A stretch of 64,000 bases of DNA from Butyrivibrio sp. LC3010 (GTDB lineage: Bacteria > Bacillota > Clostridia > Lachnospirales > Lachnospiraceae), in the NCBI RefSeq assembly GCF_000424385.1, contig NZ_KE384180.1, positions 1 to 64,000 on the forward strand. The letters run 5' to 3'. A program made the translations under genes and the position numbers. This document shows positions 8,297 to 18,190 of this stretch, piece after piece. Under the pieces are notes generated by a model. It was not told the DNA's origin. It searched no databases and saw only the letters and a list, made by a program, of their open reading frames with translations. Each line of letters opens with the position of its first letter. Position 1 is the stretch's first letter.

Positions 8297-9325
8297 CTAA
8301 TCTGCACTGACACCAGAACATAAGCTACTGTTATATTTAGCATTCATTCTGCTTATCTCTAATGCCAGATCCTGACGTAGTTTTTTGGGGGCAATGACTT
8401 CTACATATGGCCCATATTGCAGTGCCCAGTAAAAGATAGCATTTTCATTGCACCTTACCATGATTTCAAGAACATCATCGGTGCTTTTGGTTATCTTAAA
8501 ATCCTTTCCAAACCAGTCAACAAGTGTATCCATCATTGAAGGGGTTGTCCTCATTTTGACATTGAGGCTTTCTCCGCAGAACATGTATATGTGTTCTGCC
8601 ATATGCTTGGAGAGGTTCAGCTGTCCTTCAAGTCCTACTACATCCTTCTGAGGCTTTATCTTTTCATCTAATATTACTACATCAGTCATTTTATCTATCC
8701 TATAGTAGGATACATCATCATATTTATCTAAGTTTCCAAGAAGATAATAAAAACCGTTTGAAGCTACCATCTGATACGGATTTACAATATAATCCTTTCC
8801 CTGGTCATGAAGCTTAAAATCAGCTTTGTACTTGTTGTACCGGAAGCTGATCTTCTTTTTCTGATCCATGGCATCATTTATTTCATTCACGTTAAAGAGA
8901 ACCTGCTTATTATCCGTTCTCTGCAGTGTAGGCGTGGGCTTAACATGTGACACTTTCATGTCAAAATATATATTCCCGAAGCTTTTTAGTTTTTCTATAA
9001 GTCTCTTCGCATATGCGTCAGAGATAGTTTTTGAAAACAGCACAGAATCAATAAGCATGCGAAGTTCAGCATCCTCAAACTCACGGCTTATAAGGAAATA
9101 CCCTGCTCCCTCTTCCATGGATATCTCATAACCCATATCTGACAGAGACTGTACATTTGCCTTTACAGACCTGCGGTCTATTTTCTCTACGCCATAGTCA
9201 TTCTTAAGGATTTTGATTATCTTCTGCTGCGTAAGAGGATGTTCTTCATCAGAATAACGCCTCAATACATCTAAAATAAGTATATTGAGCATCTTTTTTG
9301 TTTCAGTTCCATATACTTCAATCAT
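8297..9325 (-). CDS. WYL-domain transcriptional regulator (WYL2)
   Basis: 342 residues, paralogue of the regulator at 2640-3683. Winged-helix region about 7-75; WYL core with FYYLLG (192-197) and YYRIDKM (207-213). A GGAGG site precedes the ATG. An inverted repeat at 9374-9397 lies about 50 bp upstream, where autoregulation would be expected. The PD-(D/E)XK gene follows 23 nt after its stop. Two related WYL regulators sharing similar operator-like sites suggests cross-regulation of one multi-operon system. Confidence 0.85.
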   Translation of the reverse strand: MIEVYGTETKKMLNILILDVLRRYSDEEHPLTQQKIIKILKNDYGVEKIDRRSVKANVQSLSDMGYEISMEEGAGYFLISREFEDAELRMLIDSVLFSKTISDAYAKRLIEKLKSFGNIYFDMKVSHVKPTPTLQRTDNKQVLFNVNEINDAMDQKKKISFRYNKYKADFKLHDQGKDYIVNPYQMVASNGFYYLLGNLDKYDDVSYYRIDKMTDVVILDEKIKPQKDVVGLEGQLNLSKHMAEHIYMFCGESLNVKMRTTPSMMDTLVDWFGKDFKITKSTDDVLEIMVRCNENAIFYWALQYGPYVEVIAPKKLRQDLALEISRMNAKYNSSLCSGVSAD

Positions 9326-9373
9326 AAGGATGTACCTCCGACATATACTAATTTTATCATATCCTATCCTGTT

Positions 9374-9397
9374 TAATGTTCGTTTTTATGCACATTA
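9374..9397. promoter_or_regulatory. inverted repeat upstream of the WYL2 operon (putative WYL operator)
   Basis: TAATGTTC, GTTTTTAT, GCACATTA: one mismatch per arm, 8-nt centre, same geometry as the sites at 3789 and 7193. Confidence 0.55.
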
Positions 9398-9411
9398 GCA
9401 AGAACAATAGC

Positions 9412-9445
9412 AAAAGCGACATACAAATTAATGTACATCGCTTTC
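9412..9445 (-). terminator. probable terminator of the PDDEXK_4-like gene
   Basis: AAAGCGA (9413-9419) and TCGCTTT (9438-9444) flank an inner TACA/TGTA pairing; on the minus strand TTTTGC follows. The remaining stretch to 9552 shows nothing I can name. Confidence 0.45.
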
Positions 9446-9552
9446 ATATTGACAAGACGGCTATATAGAAGTTGCTACAAATTATCTATCCCTCAGCATT
9501 TTCATGCCAATGAATGTCTTAATTTGCATTGTTTAATAGAATGCTCCTTATT

Positions 9553-11223
9553 CTATTGGACTTTCTCATATTTAAAAGCCGTATGCCCCTTATCTTTTAA
9601 CCAATCTACTAACATTTCTATTTCTTCAGCTGACCAATATCTCCAAATGAAAGTCTTTGTTCCATTATTAAGCATTATTGATGTATCGTCATTATTATTG
9701 CTATCATAACCAGAAATTTTTTCCTTAATATATTTGCCATCTTTCCTTAAATCTGAGAAATACCTAGATGTAAAGTCTTCAATACAATCTATAGATGTGA
9801 TACGAGCAGACCTTTTGCCGCGCTTTGAACGTTTTTTGAGATCATTGACTTCATCTTCATACATAAACATCTTGCAGTTTAAGTTGGTGTTTGCGTTAAA
9901 ATAATCACTCAATTCTTCTATAGCTGCTTTCTGCTTATCAGTATCCCCCAACGCTTGGATATAATCATTAACCATATCTCTAAAAAGCAACCCCAAAGAG
10001 CGTTGTCTATTAGAAATATATAAGTTTCCGTTATACCAAAATTTGTGCACAACTTTTGACACATTATCAGTATTTACCAAATCTAATAATTCCTGCTTTG
10101 ATACAACATAATCCAAGCCCAAATTTTCTGGAATATCGTCCCCTATAAATCGGTATAAATTGGCTAATGATCTCCAAAAAACTATTTCTCGCTTTCTTAA
10201 TATAAAATCCTCGTCTTTTTCAAAAATTGATTTTAAAATATCGTAAATTGCATTTCGATATTGACTATTATTCCACAAATCTAAAGCGAGCTTTTTTTCT
10301 CTACTTGATACAGCCATTATTAAGTATTCTTCATTTTTATCAAACGATGATTCATCTGATAACGATATCTTGGCCTGTCCAAGGCATCGGATATACTCAT
10401 TCATCCATTCCTTTATCTTGCCCTTTGACGTAGCGGCTAACGGTTCAATTACCCCATCAAGAAGATACTGATAATTTAGCGTAATAAAATCATCAGATTC
10501 CGCCAATGGAGAGATACTATTTACTTCTGATCCTAAAAATTTTTTTATTTCACGTGTTGGAAATGCATTTAGATAAACAAAAAGATTAAGAATAGTTGGT
10601 TGGCTATTCTTCTCTTTCCCAAGTAACTCTTTGGATATCCAATCTTGATGAGACTTATCTGCAACTTTCTTCAACACCTTATTGACATTGTCCTTAAGAC
10701 TCTCTGCATATGCTTTAGTTTGCTCTGTATGTTCTGTGCTATGTACTTTGTTCTCGATGACAACAAGCAGATACACGGGATTTTTCTCTTTAAAGCCACT
10801 GCCTTCAAGTTTTAATATTGAAAAAATATCTGCCCTTCTTTGGCCAGATAGGACCTGCTCCGTGGCAATTACCTGCTGGGTTATTTCATACTTTCCATAC
10901 TTTATCTCATCCAATACTTTCTCATTGCGACTATTTAACAAATTATTACCAGGCCATAAGTCCTGCTTTCTTAATTTGTGAGTATCTGGGGCTGTATAAA
11001 CTTTTTCCTTAAAAAGGCAGACAGTCTCCAAAAATTTACGCATAGGGCTGCTTCCATAACCATGGTTTCCATTTATATCAAGAAGCCATCTGATAAAAGA
11101 GCTATGCGGATTCTCTTGACGATCAACTCCCAATATTCCCATAATTGTTTCGCTTGAATAGTACTCATACAATTCCAAATATGCAGGCTCTTTGATCAAA
11201 TCTAAATAATTCTTATACTCCAT
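9553..11223 (-). CDS. PDDEXK_4-like nuclease-superfamily protein
   Basis: 556 residues. The N-terminal NPHSSFIRWLLDINGNHGYG segment, then E122, D132 (RRADIF), E157-x-K159 (VVIENKVHSTEH) and Q168 form the full active-site pattern of the PDDEXK_4 family, whose members are often found near phage-defence or mobile genes. The C-terminal 350 residues are not recognised. GGAGGC precedes the ATG. It starts 21 nt after the AddA-like gene, so the three genes AddB-like, AddA-like and this one probably form one operon. Confidence 0.7.
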   Translation of the reverse strand: MEYKNYLDLIKEPAYLELYEYYSSETIMGILGVDRQENPHSSFIRWLLDINGNHGYGSSPMRKFLETVCLFKEKVYTAPDTHKLRKQDLWPGNNLLNSRNEKVLDEIKYGKYEITQQVIATEQVLSGQRRADIFSILKLEGSGFKEKNPVYLLVVIENKVHSTEHTEQTKAYAESLKDNVNKVLKKVADKSHQDWISKELLGKEKNSQPTILNLFVYLNAFPTREIKKFLGSEVNSISPLAESDDFITLNYQYLLDGVIEPLAATSKGKIKEWMNEYIRCLGQAKISLSDESSFDKNEEYLIMAVSSREKKLALDLWNNSQYRNAIYDILKSIFEKDEDFILRKREIVFWRSLANLYRFIGDDIPENLGLDYVVSKQELLDLVNTDNVSKVVHKFWYNGNLYISNRQRSLGLLFRDMVNDYIQALGDTDKQKAAIEELSDYFNANTNLNCKMFMYEDEVNDLKKRSKRGKRSARITSIDCIEDFTSRYFSDLRKDGKYIKEKISGYDSNNNDDTSIMLNNGTKTFIWRYWSAEEIEMLVDWLKDKGHTAFKYEKVQ

Positions 11224-11244
11224 ATAGCCTCCGAAAAATTCCTT

Positions 11245-14200
11245 TCACACATTGATATGATACGTCAACGCATCTGCATCTTCTCCGGTTGTAGCCTTGA
11301 ATGCCTTTATATATGCCGAAAGCTGCGCCTGATACTTCGTATCCAAATCACTTCCATCAGCATTAGTCTTGTAATCGATAATATGCCACTGACCATCCTT
11401 GCAATAGATTACATCCATGATTCCATTCCAAATAACAAGTCCATCGGAATCATCTCTATAGCTGAATGGAACCTCGCAGTATACTTCATCAGCACTGATA
11501 AGCGTATTCAACATGTCCTGCGGTAGTCCATTTGTCTGAGCATACCCACCAGATCTCATTTTGTTTGCTACGGTCTCTAACCGTTTAACCATTGCTTTCT
11601 CATATGGTTCATATTCCGGAGTCCTATACTCTCTGATTATCTCCATTACTGCGTCTGAAACATCAAGCTTGTTTCTAGTGGATACCATCATCTCCATCAG
11701 TTTATGAACCATAGTTCCAGTAATAGCCGCCATTTTGCCATGAGTTCCGGATGGAGCACCTTCCTTCTTGTCATCCGAAGCCGCGGTGTCATCAGTGACA
11801 ATCGCTAATGGTACTACATCCTGCACATTAGTTTGCACATCATCCTTATCCGCAAGCTTTGACTTCAGCTCCAGTCTGCTAGGATTTTCGACCATATATG
11901 TTCCAGTCTCTCGATTTCTATCATTAAGCGCACAGTTCTCCTGCGCATCCTTATACAACTGTTCTGCCTCAGCTGTTTTAACCTTATCCTTATTCTTCTT
12001 GGCAGGTTCTGTCAGAAGCGAAAAGATATCTTCTGTCCCTGCAGCAAGAAGATCCTTCCATTTGGAATTCTGAATTTCTTTCCCATTTCTCAATTGCACA
12101 CTATTACAGATAATCAGCGCGTTCCGTGCTCTTGTTGCTGCAACATATACAAGCCTTGCCCCTTCAGCCTTCAATGAAGCATCCTCATCAGCCTTCTCAT
12201 CCGGAAAGCTAGCAGTTTCAAAGTACTTCCAACTTCTGCCGTTATCACCACGATCACTCTCAAGAGCAAAAACATATCCTTCAGAAGATTTCTCTCCATG
12301 AATAAACCTGGAAGTAGCACCAAAGGTCTTTTTCGACGAGGCTGCTAGAATTACAATAGGAGCCTCAAGGCCTTTTACCTTATGAAGATTTGCCATATGG
12401 ACGCAGTCTTTCTCATCATTCAGGCTTAGACAACGCTCCTCATCAGATTCACCTGCAATAAGGTCAGAGAGTAATGCTGCTCCGTCCTTAAGTGTTACCA
12501 CTTCCCCAGACTTTTCAGCATTTCTGATAAGCTCAAGTGTGTAATAAACCACCTCCAGATTATCTGTATCCACTTTCTTGTAGATCATAAGAGTATCCAT
12601 AATCTTCGAGAAAAGAGCAGCCGGTGAAAGTCTATGAGCTTTTTTGCTTAAATCTGTAAGCATCTCGAGCTTTTCCTGAACCAACTGAACGACTTCATCC
12701 TTGTCATCAAGTTTTTTTGTTCCACTCAAAGATACCGAGCCCCCAGCCTGGCGGTATTTCATTACGTCTGTCTGTGACACTCCTAATACGTTACTGTTCA
12801 AGGCTCCATATAGCGCTATCTTATCTTCAGGATCCACCACTGCTTTATAAATAAGAAGCATTTCACGAAGTGCCACATTTTCGCCAAAAGGTACATCACC
12901 TTCAACTCTTGTAGGAATCTCTCTGGTGCTCAATTCCGCTGTGATAGGTGCTAAGTTCTTCTTTGAAGAGGTGATGACCATAATATCGCTGTATCTGATT
13001 GGCCTTGGTGCTTTATCACCCTCTGTGGTTACAAGATATTCCTGTCTTCCTACAAGCCTTTCTATCAAATCTGCTATCATGACAGGATCTGCTTCATCCG
13101 GCTTATCCAGAATAGCCTTCCCCATATATGCCTTATAGGAATAAATTCCCTGAAACTCATCTTTTTTCTCTGAAGATAATGGAATCTCCTCATATTTACT
13201 CTGATCCTCAGTCTCCTCCGGAAGCATTTCGGAAAAGACCTTGTTATAGTACTCACACAGCACCTTCGTAGACCTAAAGTTCCTGTAAAGAGGCGCTATC
13301 TCACCACCATTTTTCTCAAACAGCTTCTTTACATTAAGGAATGAAGTGACATCAGCACTCCTGAATCTATATATAGACTGCTTGGGGTCGCCCACAATGA
13401 AAAGCGATCCGGGCTTCGGAACACATTCTCTCCATTGTGGAACCGGATTCATGGCTGTTAGATAGAAAAAGACTTCTGCCTGCATAGGATTGGTATCTTG
13501 GAACTCGTCAATGAGGAAATAGCTATGACGATCATAGATATATCGAATCAGCTTTCCACTATGTTCTGCATCTCTTTTCAACATTTCTCTTAGGTAATAG
13601 AGATTGTCAAAATAAGTAAGCTGTCCCTTTTCAAGCATAGCCTGCTCCATCAACGGAACACATTTGCTTAGAAACGTCATAGATACATTGTATTTAAGTT
13701 CTCCAGCTCTGATAAGCAGACTATCTTCCTGTCCAACAGAGCATGAAAGCCACTTTCCCTTTGCTCCGCCAGGTTCAAAGACGCCGCCAAGAGAAGCTCC
13801 ATAATCGTCAACTGCACTAGAAATTGTCCGAATATCCTTAAGAATATCAAGAGCACTAAGTACACCGGTAAAATCATTAGACCATTTTCTCTTAAGTACA
13901 TTATAAATAAAGCCTATTCTTGCCCACGCTTCTCGGCTTTCTTTTTTACCGTCATACATTACTTCAGGGTGATCCTTTAGGCACTTTACCGCTTTAATTA
14001 TCTCGGTTCTCTGATTGCCATACTCTTTATCTATGTCTAAAGAAGTGGTCTCTTTAAAATTGAAATGCACGTTCCGATTATCCATTAACAGCTGCATTCC
14101 CTTCACAAAGACTTCCTCCGCAGATCTGTTAACTGAGCGGAAAGACTTGGCAAGATTTTGTATTTCTTTTCCATAATCGCCATCACATATCTTCACATAC

Positions 14201-14676
14201 TGCTGTTTGTACATTGTCTCTACATCAATGTCGGAAACAATTGTTGAATCAGAAGAAATTCCTGCTTCAGAAGGATGTTCTGATAAGACCATTCCGCAAA
14301 AGGCGTCTATGGTTCCCATAAAGCACAAATCTATATTCTGAAGAGCTTTCTCGCATCTGGCTCTAGATTCAGCTGTTGGGGCAGGAAGCTGCCCGGCAAA
14401 TCCCTTATCCTTCCAAATAAAGACGGGATTACTCCGCTCTATAAGCGCCTTCTGGAATCTTTCATAGAATTCTCCGGCGGCTGCTTTAGTAAATGTAATA
14501 GCGCAGATTTTACTTATGTCTATACCGGCTTCAACCATGGCAACCATGCGGCTTACAAGCATGGTTGTTTTTCCGGATCCTGCACCGGCTTCAACAAAAA
14601 AGTTGGTATTTATCTCGGCAATTATCTTATTTCTTGATATTGTATCGATTTCAAGGTTTGATTTAAGGTTTCCCAT
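11245..14676 (-). CDS. AddA/RecB-like UvrD helicase-nuclease
   Basis: 1143 residues. SF1A helicase with Walker A GAGSGKTT (31-38), LIDEFQDTNP (motif II), GDPKQSIYRFRSAD (motif III) and VAATRARN (motif VI). The C-terminal GIMDVIY and IIDYKTN (D1101, K1103) are the RecB-family nuclease motif. It should unwind and degrade DNA ends. Canonical AddA is about 1230 residues. GAGGTG precedes the ATG, 3 nt after the AddB-like stop. Either this is the cell's main AddAB pair or, given the short partner and nuclease neighbour, an accessory pair; the window cannot decide. Confidence 0.85.
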   Translation of the reverse strand: MGNLKSNLEIDTISRNKIIAEINTNFFVEAGAGSGKTTMLVSRMVAMVEAGIDISKICAITFTKAAAGEFYERFQKALIERSNPVFIWKDKGFAGQLPAPTAESRARCEKALQNIDLCFMGTIDAFCGMVLSEHPSEAGISSDSTIVSDIDVETMYKQQYVKICDGDYGKEIQNLAKSFRSVNRSAEEVFVKGMQLLMDNRNVHFNFKETTSLDIDKEYGNQRTEIIKAVKCLKDHPEVMYDGKKESREAWARIGFIYNVLKRKWSNDFTGVLSALDILKDIRTISSAVDDYGASLGGVFEPGGAKGKWLSCSVGQEDSLLIRAGELKYNVSMTFLSKCVPLMEQAMLEKGQLTYFDNLYYLREMLKRDAEHSGKLIRYIYDRHSYFLIDEFQDTNPMQAEVFFYLTAMNPVPQWRECVPKPGSLFIVGDPKQSIYRFRSADVTSFLNVKKLFEKNGGEIAPLYRNFRSTKVLCEYYNKVFSEMLPEETEDQSKYEEIPLSSEKKDEFQGIYSYKAYMGKAILDKPDEADPVMIADLIERLVGRQEYLVTTEGDKAPRPIRYSDIMVITSSKKNLAPITAELSTREIPTRVEGDVPFGENVALREMLLIYKAVVDPEDKIALYGALNSNVLGVSQTDVMKYRQAGGSVSLSGTKKLDDKDEVVQLVQEKLEMLTDLSKKAHRLSPAALFSKIMDTLMIYKKVDTDNLEVVYYTLELIRNAEKSGEVVTLKDGAALLSDLIAGESDEERCLSLNDEKDCVHMANLHKVKGLEAPIVILAASSKKTFGATSRFIHGEKSSEGYVFALESDRGDNGRSWKYFETASFPDEKADEDASLKAEGARLVYVAATRARNALIICNSVQLRNGKEIQNSKWKDLLAAGTEDIFSLLTEPAKKNKDKVKTAEAEQLYKDAQENCALNDRNRETGTYMVENPSRLELKSKLADKDDVQTNVQDVVPLAIVTDDTAASDDKKEGAPSGTHGKMAAITGTMVHKLMEMMVSTRNKLDVSDAVMEIIREYRTPEYEPYEKAMVKRLETVANKMRSGGYAQTNGLPQDMLNTLISADEVYCEVPFSYRDDSDGLVIWNGIMDVIYCKDGQWHIIDYKTNADGSDLDTKYQAQLSAYIKAFKATTGEDADALTYHINV

Positions 14677-14679
14677 TTA

Positions 14680-17247
14680 TCACACCTCGCTTTCTTCGGT
14701 AGTCTTTCCACATATGTAGCCATACTTACAGTACCTGCAAGGATCTTTACCTTCCTCAGGCTTTGGCAAAGGAAACTCTCCCTTAAGGATACTTTCCCTA
14801 AACTCATTTAACCTTTCTAGTAAGAGTTTCTTCATTTCATCATCGTATTTGCAAGTCACAACCTCTCCAAGCCTTATATATCTATACTCCCCTTCGGAAA
14901 TCTTAAAACCCTTCTTTTCCATAAGGTAAGCGTATATAACGACTTGCAAACATGTCCCAATATCATCCTGAATATGGGAAACCTTGCGTCCTGTTTTAAA
15001 GTCCACAATCAGATATGAACCATCATCAAGCTTTTCTACACGGTCAGGAAGCCCGTGTATCTTAACGCCGCTCTCGTGAACGCAGTGAACATCCTCTTCC
15101 TTTAGCACAACTTCTCTGTGGGGATCCATTTCATATGCTGTATCCATCATCTGTAGGAACTGTTCCTTTTCAGCTTCAACATTCCCCTCTATAAGAGGGG
15201 GATTTTCTAAAATAAAGCTGTCAAAAGACTCTGCAGCCAACTTCTGAAATTCATCATTTGAGATGTTTGAGTTACCCAGCTCTTCCATTAAAGAATGTGC
15301 CATAGAACCACTTTTTGCAGCAGAAATAATCTCAAACGGGTCATCCACTTCAGGCTCAGGTATACCAAGAATATAGCTGAGCAAGAAACTCCTTGGACAG
15401 CTAAAGAATCTATCAAGAGCTGTCGGGGAATACTCATTTTCAAGGTTCCATCCAAAGTTGAAAGCCACATCAGATGTTTCTGCAGGCTTAATGATCTTAT
15501 ATCCCTTGTCATATGCATCGCCAATACCTCTGGTAACTGATATAGCTGGTGCAAAGTAATCGACTTTTTTAATTATTGCCTCCAAATCTTTAGCAGTAGC
15601 ATTCTCTCCGTGTTCCTGCCTGAATAATTCAAACATCAAAGAAGATGCGTTATCGCGCTTTAATTCAGACACATTTAGTCCAGCATAAGAAACATTGATA
15701 TCTGATTCCAAAGCGGTTGCCAAGCTTGCCAGTTTCAGCAGGTTTTCTCTCTTCTTTAGAATACGTCCATCAGCCGTAAGAAATTCTGCCCCTTTGCCAA
15801 ATAGGTTCAGATCCGCGTCCAAAAGCAGATAATTTTCCCTTGGAGAACCAGGATATTTTGTTGCAGAAAGCCCGGTTATATACATATTTTTTCTCACGAC
15901 AGAAATAGCCCCGCTAATGCTGGTGACATGGAGCTTTCCTGCTTCGCTTCGCTGCGCACAGACATTATTCTTTAGAATTGATAGAATCAGTCCTTCTGTA
16001 TCCTGCTCAATTCCTGCTTTATGTATGGTACTTAATTCTCCGTATATAACGCCCGATGCAGCCATGTCCAGATTCATAAGTAACTTATCTTTATTATTTT
16101 CGGTTCCATCCCGAACAAAAGAATACTTTGAGATAAACTCCTCAACTGGCAAGGAAAGCTCTGATGCCATAATCTCTAAAGAAGGCAACACTGCCTTCTT
16201 TTTCTCGTCAATAACAGTTTTCTTTAGTTTTTCTATCTTTTTGTCGTTACTACTTTTATCATTTGTAAGTTTTAATGCTCCCAGTACTTCATAAAATACC
16301 TTCCATTTAAAGTTCTCTCCTGGCTCTGGGAACATATTATGTAACTTGGCCCTATTAAAAGCCGGGCTTCCAATCATTTCATTTAAAGCTGCTGCGCCAA
16401 AGAAGCCTCTTGTCATCCATTTGTAATACAACGACAGAAGCTTGGCCGGATTAGAATTTACTATAGAAATTCCGCAGCCAAAAGTAACTGGAATATCATA
16501 AAGAAGCGCATAATCAAAGAACAGCTGCCCATATGTCGCTATATCTGTGACAGCCACCGTGCATTCATCCAAATTTTTATTCGAATATATATCCGCAATA
16601 ACGGACTCAACCTCATTTGGAGCTCCATAACAGTTTTTGAAGCTTGAAATCTGGATCCCGGCGTCTGCCTTACCAAACAGATCACAGACACCCATCTGCT
16701 GGAACTTTCCTTCAGAAATCTTATTCAAAAGTGCTTTATCCAACGGCGTAAGCGGAAATTCATCTAACGTGATGAAGTCTGCTTCTATGGTATTACTAAC
16801 TGTTGCTGCTCTTCGTACGAGAGACACAGAATCCACGAGCTTTTGAGAAGTCAGCAGGTCATTATATTTCTTATATACACTAATTAGCGCAGCATTTTTC
16901 TCAGAAAAGATCCCCTTACTAAGTGTCTCCTCTACAGCTTTTGCTTCATCTGCATCAGAGACAAGGCTTCTCATACGTCTTATAGCAGCAGTTAGCTCCT
17001 TGATATCGGCATACGATGGACTATCAAAATAGCTATTACCTTCAACCGCCTTTGCGACAAGAGTTGTCTCTTCATCTGAATCAACGAAATCTTCTTGTAT
17101 CGATATACCAGATCTCATAAGGGCAATACGTGCCAATTCTCCAGAATTGCATATTCTAAGGTTGATACAGTTCTTACCATGCATAACAAGGCTCTTGATA
17201 AATTCCTGACCATTTAAGCCAGGCGCAAAAACGATTATTTCTCGCAT
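14680..17247 (-). CDS. short AddB-like Fe-S nuclease subunit
   Basis: 855 residues against about 1160 for canonical AddB. The N-terminus (MREIIVFAPGLNGQEF) lacks the GxxGxGKS Walker A of B. subtilis AddB, so it is probably a non-motor helicase-like scaffold. The C-terminus has the RecB nuclease motif in YLIVDFKTG and four cysteines of an AddB-type iron-sulphur staple: one in FFSCPRSFLL and C837, C840, C846 in CRYCKYGYIC. GAGGATATTTAA precedes the ATG. It forms the complex partner of the downstream AddA-like protein. Confidence 0.8.
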   Translation of the reverse strand: MREIIVFAPGLNGQEFIKSLVMHGKNCINLRICNSGELARIALMRSGISIQEDFVDSDEETTLVAKAVEGNSYFDSPSYADIKELTAAIRRMRSLVSDADEAKAVEETLSKGIFSEKNAALISVYKKYNDLLTSQKLVDSVSLVRRAATVSNTIEADFITLDEFPLTPLDKALLNKISEGKFQQMGVCDLFGKADAGIQISSFKNCYGAPNEVESVIADIYSNKNLDECTVAVTDIATYGQLFFDYALLYDIPVTFGCGISIVNSNPAKLLSLYYKWMTRGFFGAAALNEMIGSPAFNRAKLHNMFPEPGENFKWKVFYEVLGALKLTNDKSSNDKKIEKLKKTVIDEKKKAVLPSLEIMASELSLPVEEFISKYSFVRDGTENNKDKLLMNLDMAASGVIYGELSTIHKAGIEQDTEGLILSILKNNVCAQRSEAGKLHVTSISGAISVVRKNMYITGLSATKYPGSPRENYLLLDADLNLFGKGAEFLTADGRILKKRENLLKLASLATALESDINVSYAGLNVSELKRDNASSLMFELFRQEHGENATAKDLEAIIKKVDYFAPAISVTRGIGDAYDKGYKIIKPAETSDVAFNFGWNLENEYSPTALDRFFSCPRSFLLSYILGIPEPEVDDPFEIISAAKSGSMAHSLMEELGNSNISNDEFQKLAAESFDSFILENPPLIEGNVEAEKEQFLQMMDTAYEMDPHREVVLKEEDVHCVHESGVKIHGLPDRVEKLDDGSYLIVDFKTGRKVSHIQDDIGTCLQVVIYAYLMEKKGFKISEGEYRYIRLGEVVTCKYDDEMKKLLLERLNEFRESILKGEFPLPKPEEGKDPCRYCKYGYICGKTTEESEV

Positions 17248-17338
17248 TTAAATATCCTCATATATAAATCTGAACCAGCAGCTTTGCATATAAATTTACA
17301 ATGATAAAATTATCAAATACTGCATAACATACCGAAAT

Positions 17339-17367
17339 AATTGTATCATGATACCGACAATACAATT
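17339..17367. promoter_or_regulatory. nested palindromes upstream of the AddB-like operon
   Basis: GTATCATGATAC (17343-17354) is a perfect 12-bp palindrome, overlapped by an AATTGTAT/ATACAATT inverted repeat. It lies about 95 bp before the ATG in the 160-bp gap and is a candidate operator. It does not resemble the WYL-type repeats. Confidence 0.35.
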
Positions 17368-17409
17368 CCTAAATAAAAATAAAATCTCTTCGGAAATATA
17401 AAGTATTGC

Positions 17410-18189
17410 TTAAAGTACATCAAGAAGCTCCTTTAAATCTACGCTTACTCCTTCTATGCTTGATGATAAGGATTTATTAACCTTTGCCGTACTAAGCATG
17501 CGGTCAAATCTGGTCATTGCCTTATCCGCATAGTTTGAAGATGCAACTATCGTTACCGCGACGAATTTCTTACTGTAGGAATTATAAGTAGCTACGCATT
17601 TTAGGTATGCATCTATGCCTTCATACTTACCTTCGTATGCTTTTGACCAGCAAGGCAAACCATCGATATTCATATTATCTGTATTTACTTCTTTTGGTGT
17701 AGTTAGGATAGCATCCGCATTGGACTTGATTGCTTCATATATTTTGGCTTCAAGATACTTATCCTTAATATCGAAGCCTTCAGGTACATCAAGATCTGTA
17801 TTCTCAAACAACATATATGACCTACTACCTTTTGTTTTATAGGACTGACCGCCACTAGCATTCGAGCCAGCAAACTCATAGGCTTCTGACATTGGGAATA
17901 CTATCCCACCAATCTCTATATCAGTTGTTTTCTCCTTCCCGATATCTTTAGGAAAATCCTCATTCAACTCATGATATACGAATGCAACCGCACCGATTAT
18001 CATCACTAGAATGATTCCTAATATGATCTTCCATATCTTTATCTTCTTTTTAGGCTTCTTAACGGTATTGTCTTCTGCATAATTGACAGTGTTTTGCGCA
18101 CGTTCTTCCGTAGCGACTGCTTTGCCACAATTAGTACAGAATTTTTCGCCTTCCTTAATTTCAGAACCACAGTTAGAACAAAATGCCAT
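17410..18189 (-). CDS. zinc-ribbon, single-TM hypothetical protein
   Basis: 259 residues from the ATG at 18189, which has GAGGAGGTG just upstream. C4, C7, C18 and C21 (CSNCG, CTNCG) form a zinc ribbon. A membrane helix (about 50-75, KIWKIILGIILVMIIGAVAF) follows, then an extracellular-type domain of about 180 residues with no family I recognise. Similar zinc-ribbon-TM proteins are common in Clostridia and usually uncharacterised. It is the second gene after the Mor-like HTH gene, whose stop abuts its ribosome-binding site. Confidence 0.7.
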   Translation of the reverse strand: MAFCSNCGSEIKEGEKFCTNCGKAVATEERAQNTVNYAEDNTVKKPKKKIKIWKIILGIILVMIIGAVAFVYHELNEDFPKDIGKEKTTDIEIGGIVFPMSEAYEFAGSNASGGQSYKTKGSRSYMLFENTDLDVPEGFDIKDKYLEAKIYEAIKSNADAILTTPKEVNTDNMNIDGLPCWSKAYEGKYEGIDAYLKCVATYNSYSKKFVAVTIVASSNYADKAMTRFDRMLSTAKVNKSLSSSIEGVSVDLKELLDVL

Positions 18190-18190
18190 A

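Noticed and set aside
13677..13901. Open frame inside the AddA-like gene, and many other plus- and minus-strand frames opposite real genes
   Set aside because: No ribosome-binding site, composition follows the overlapping gene, no recognisable motifs.
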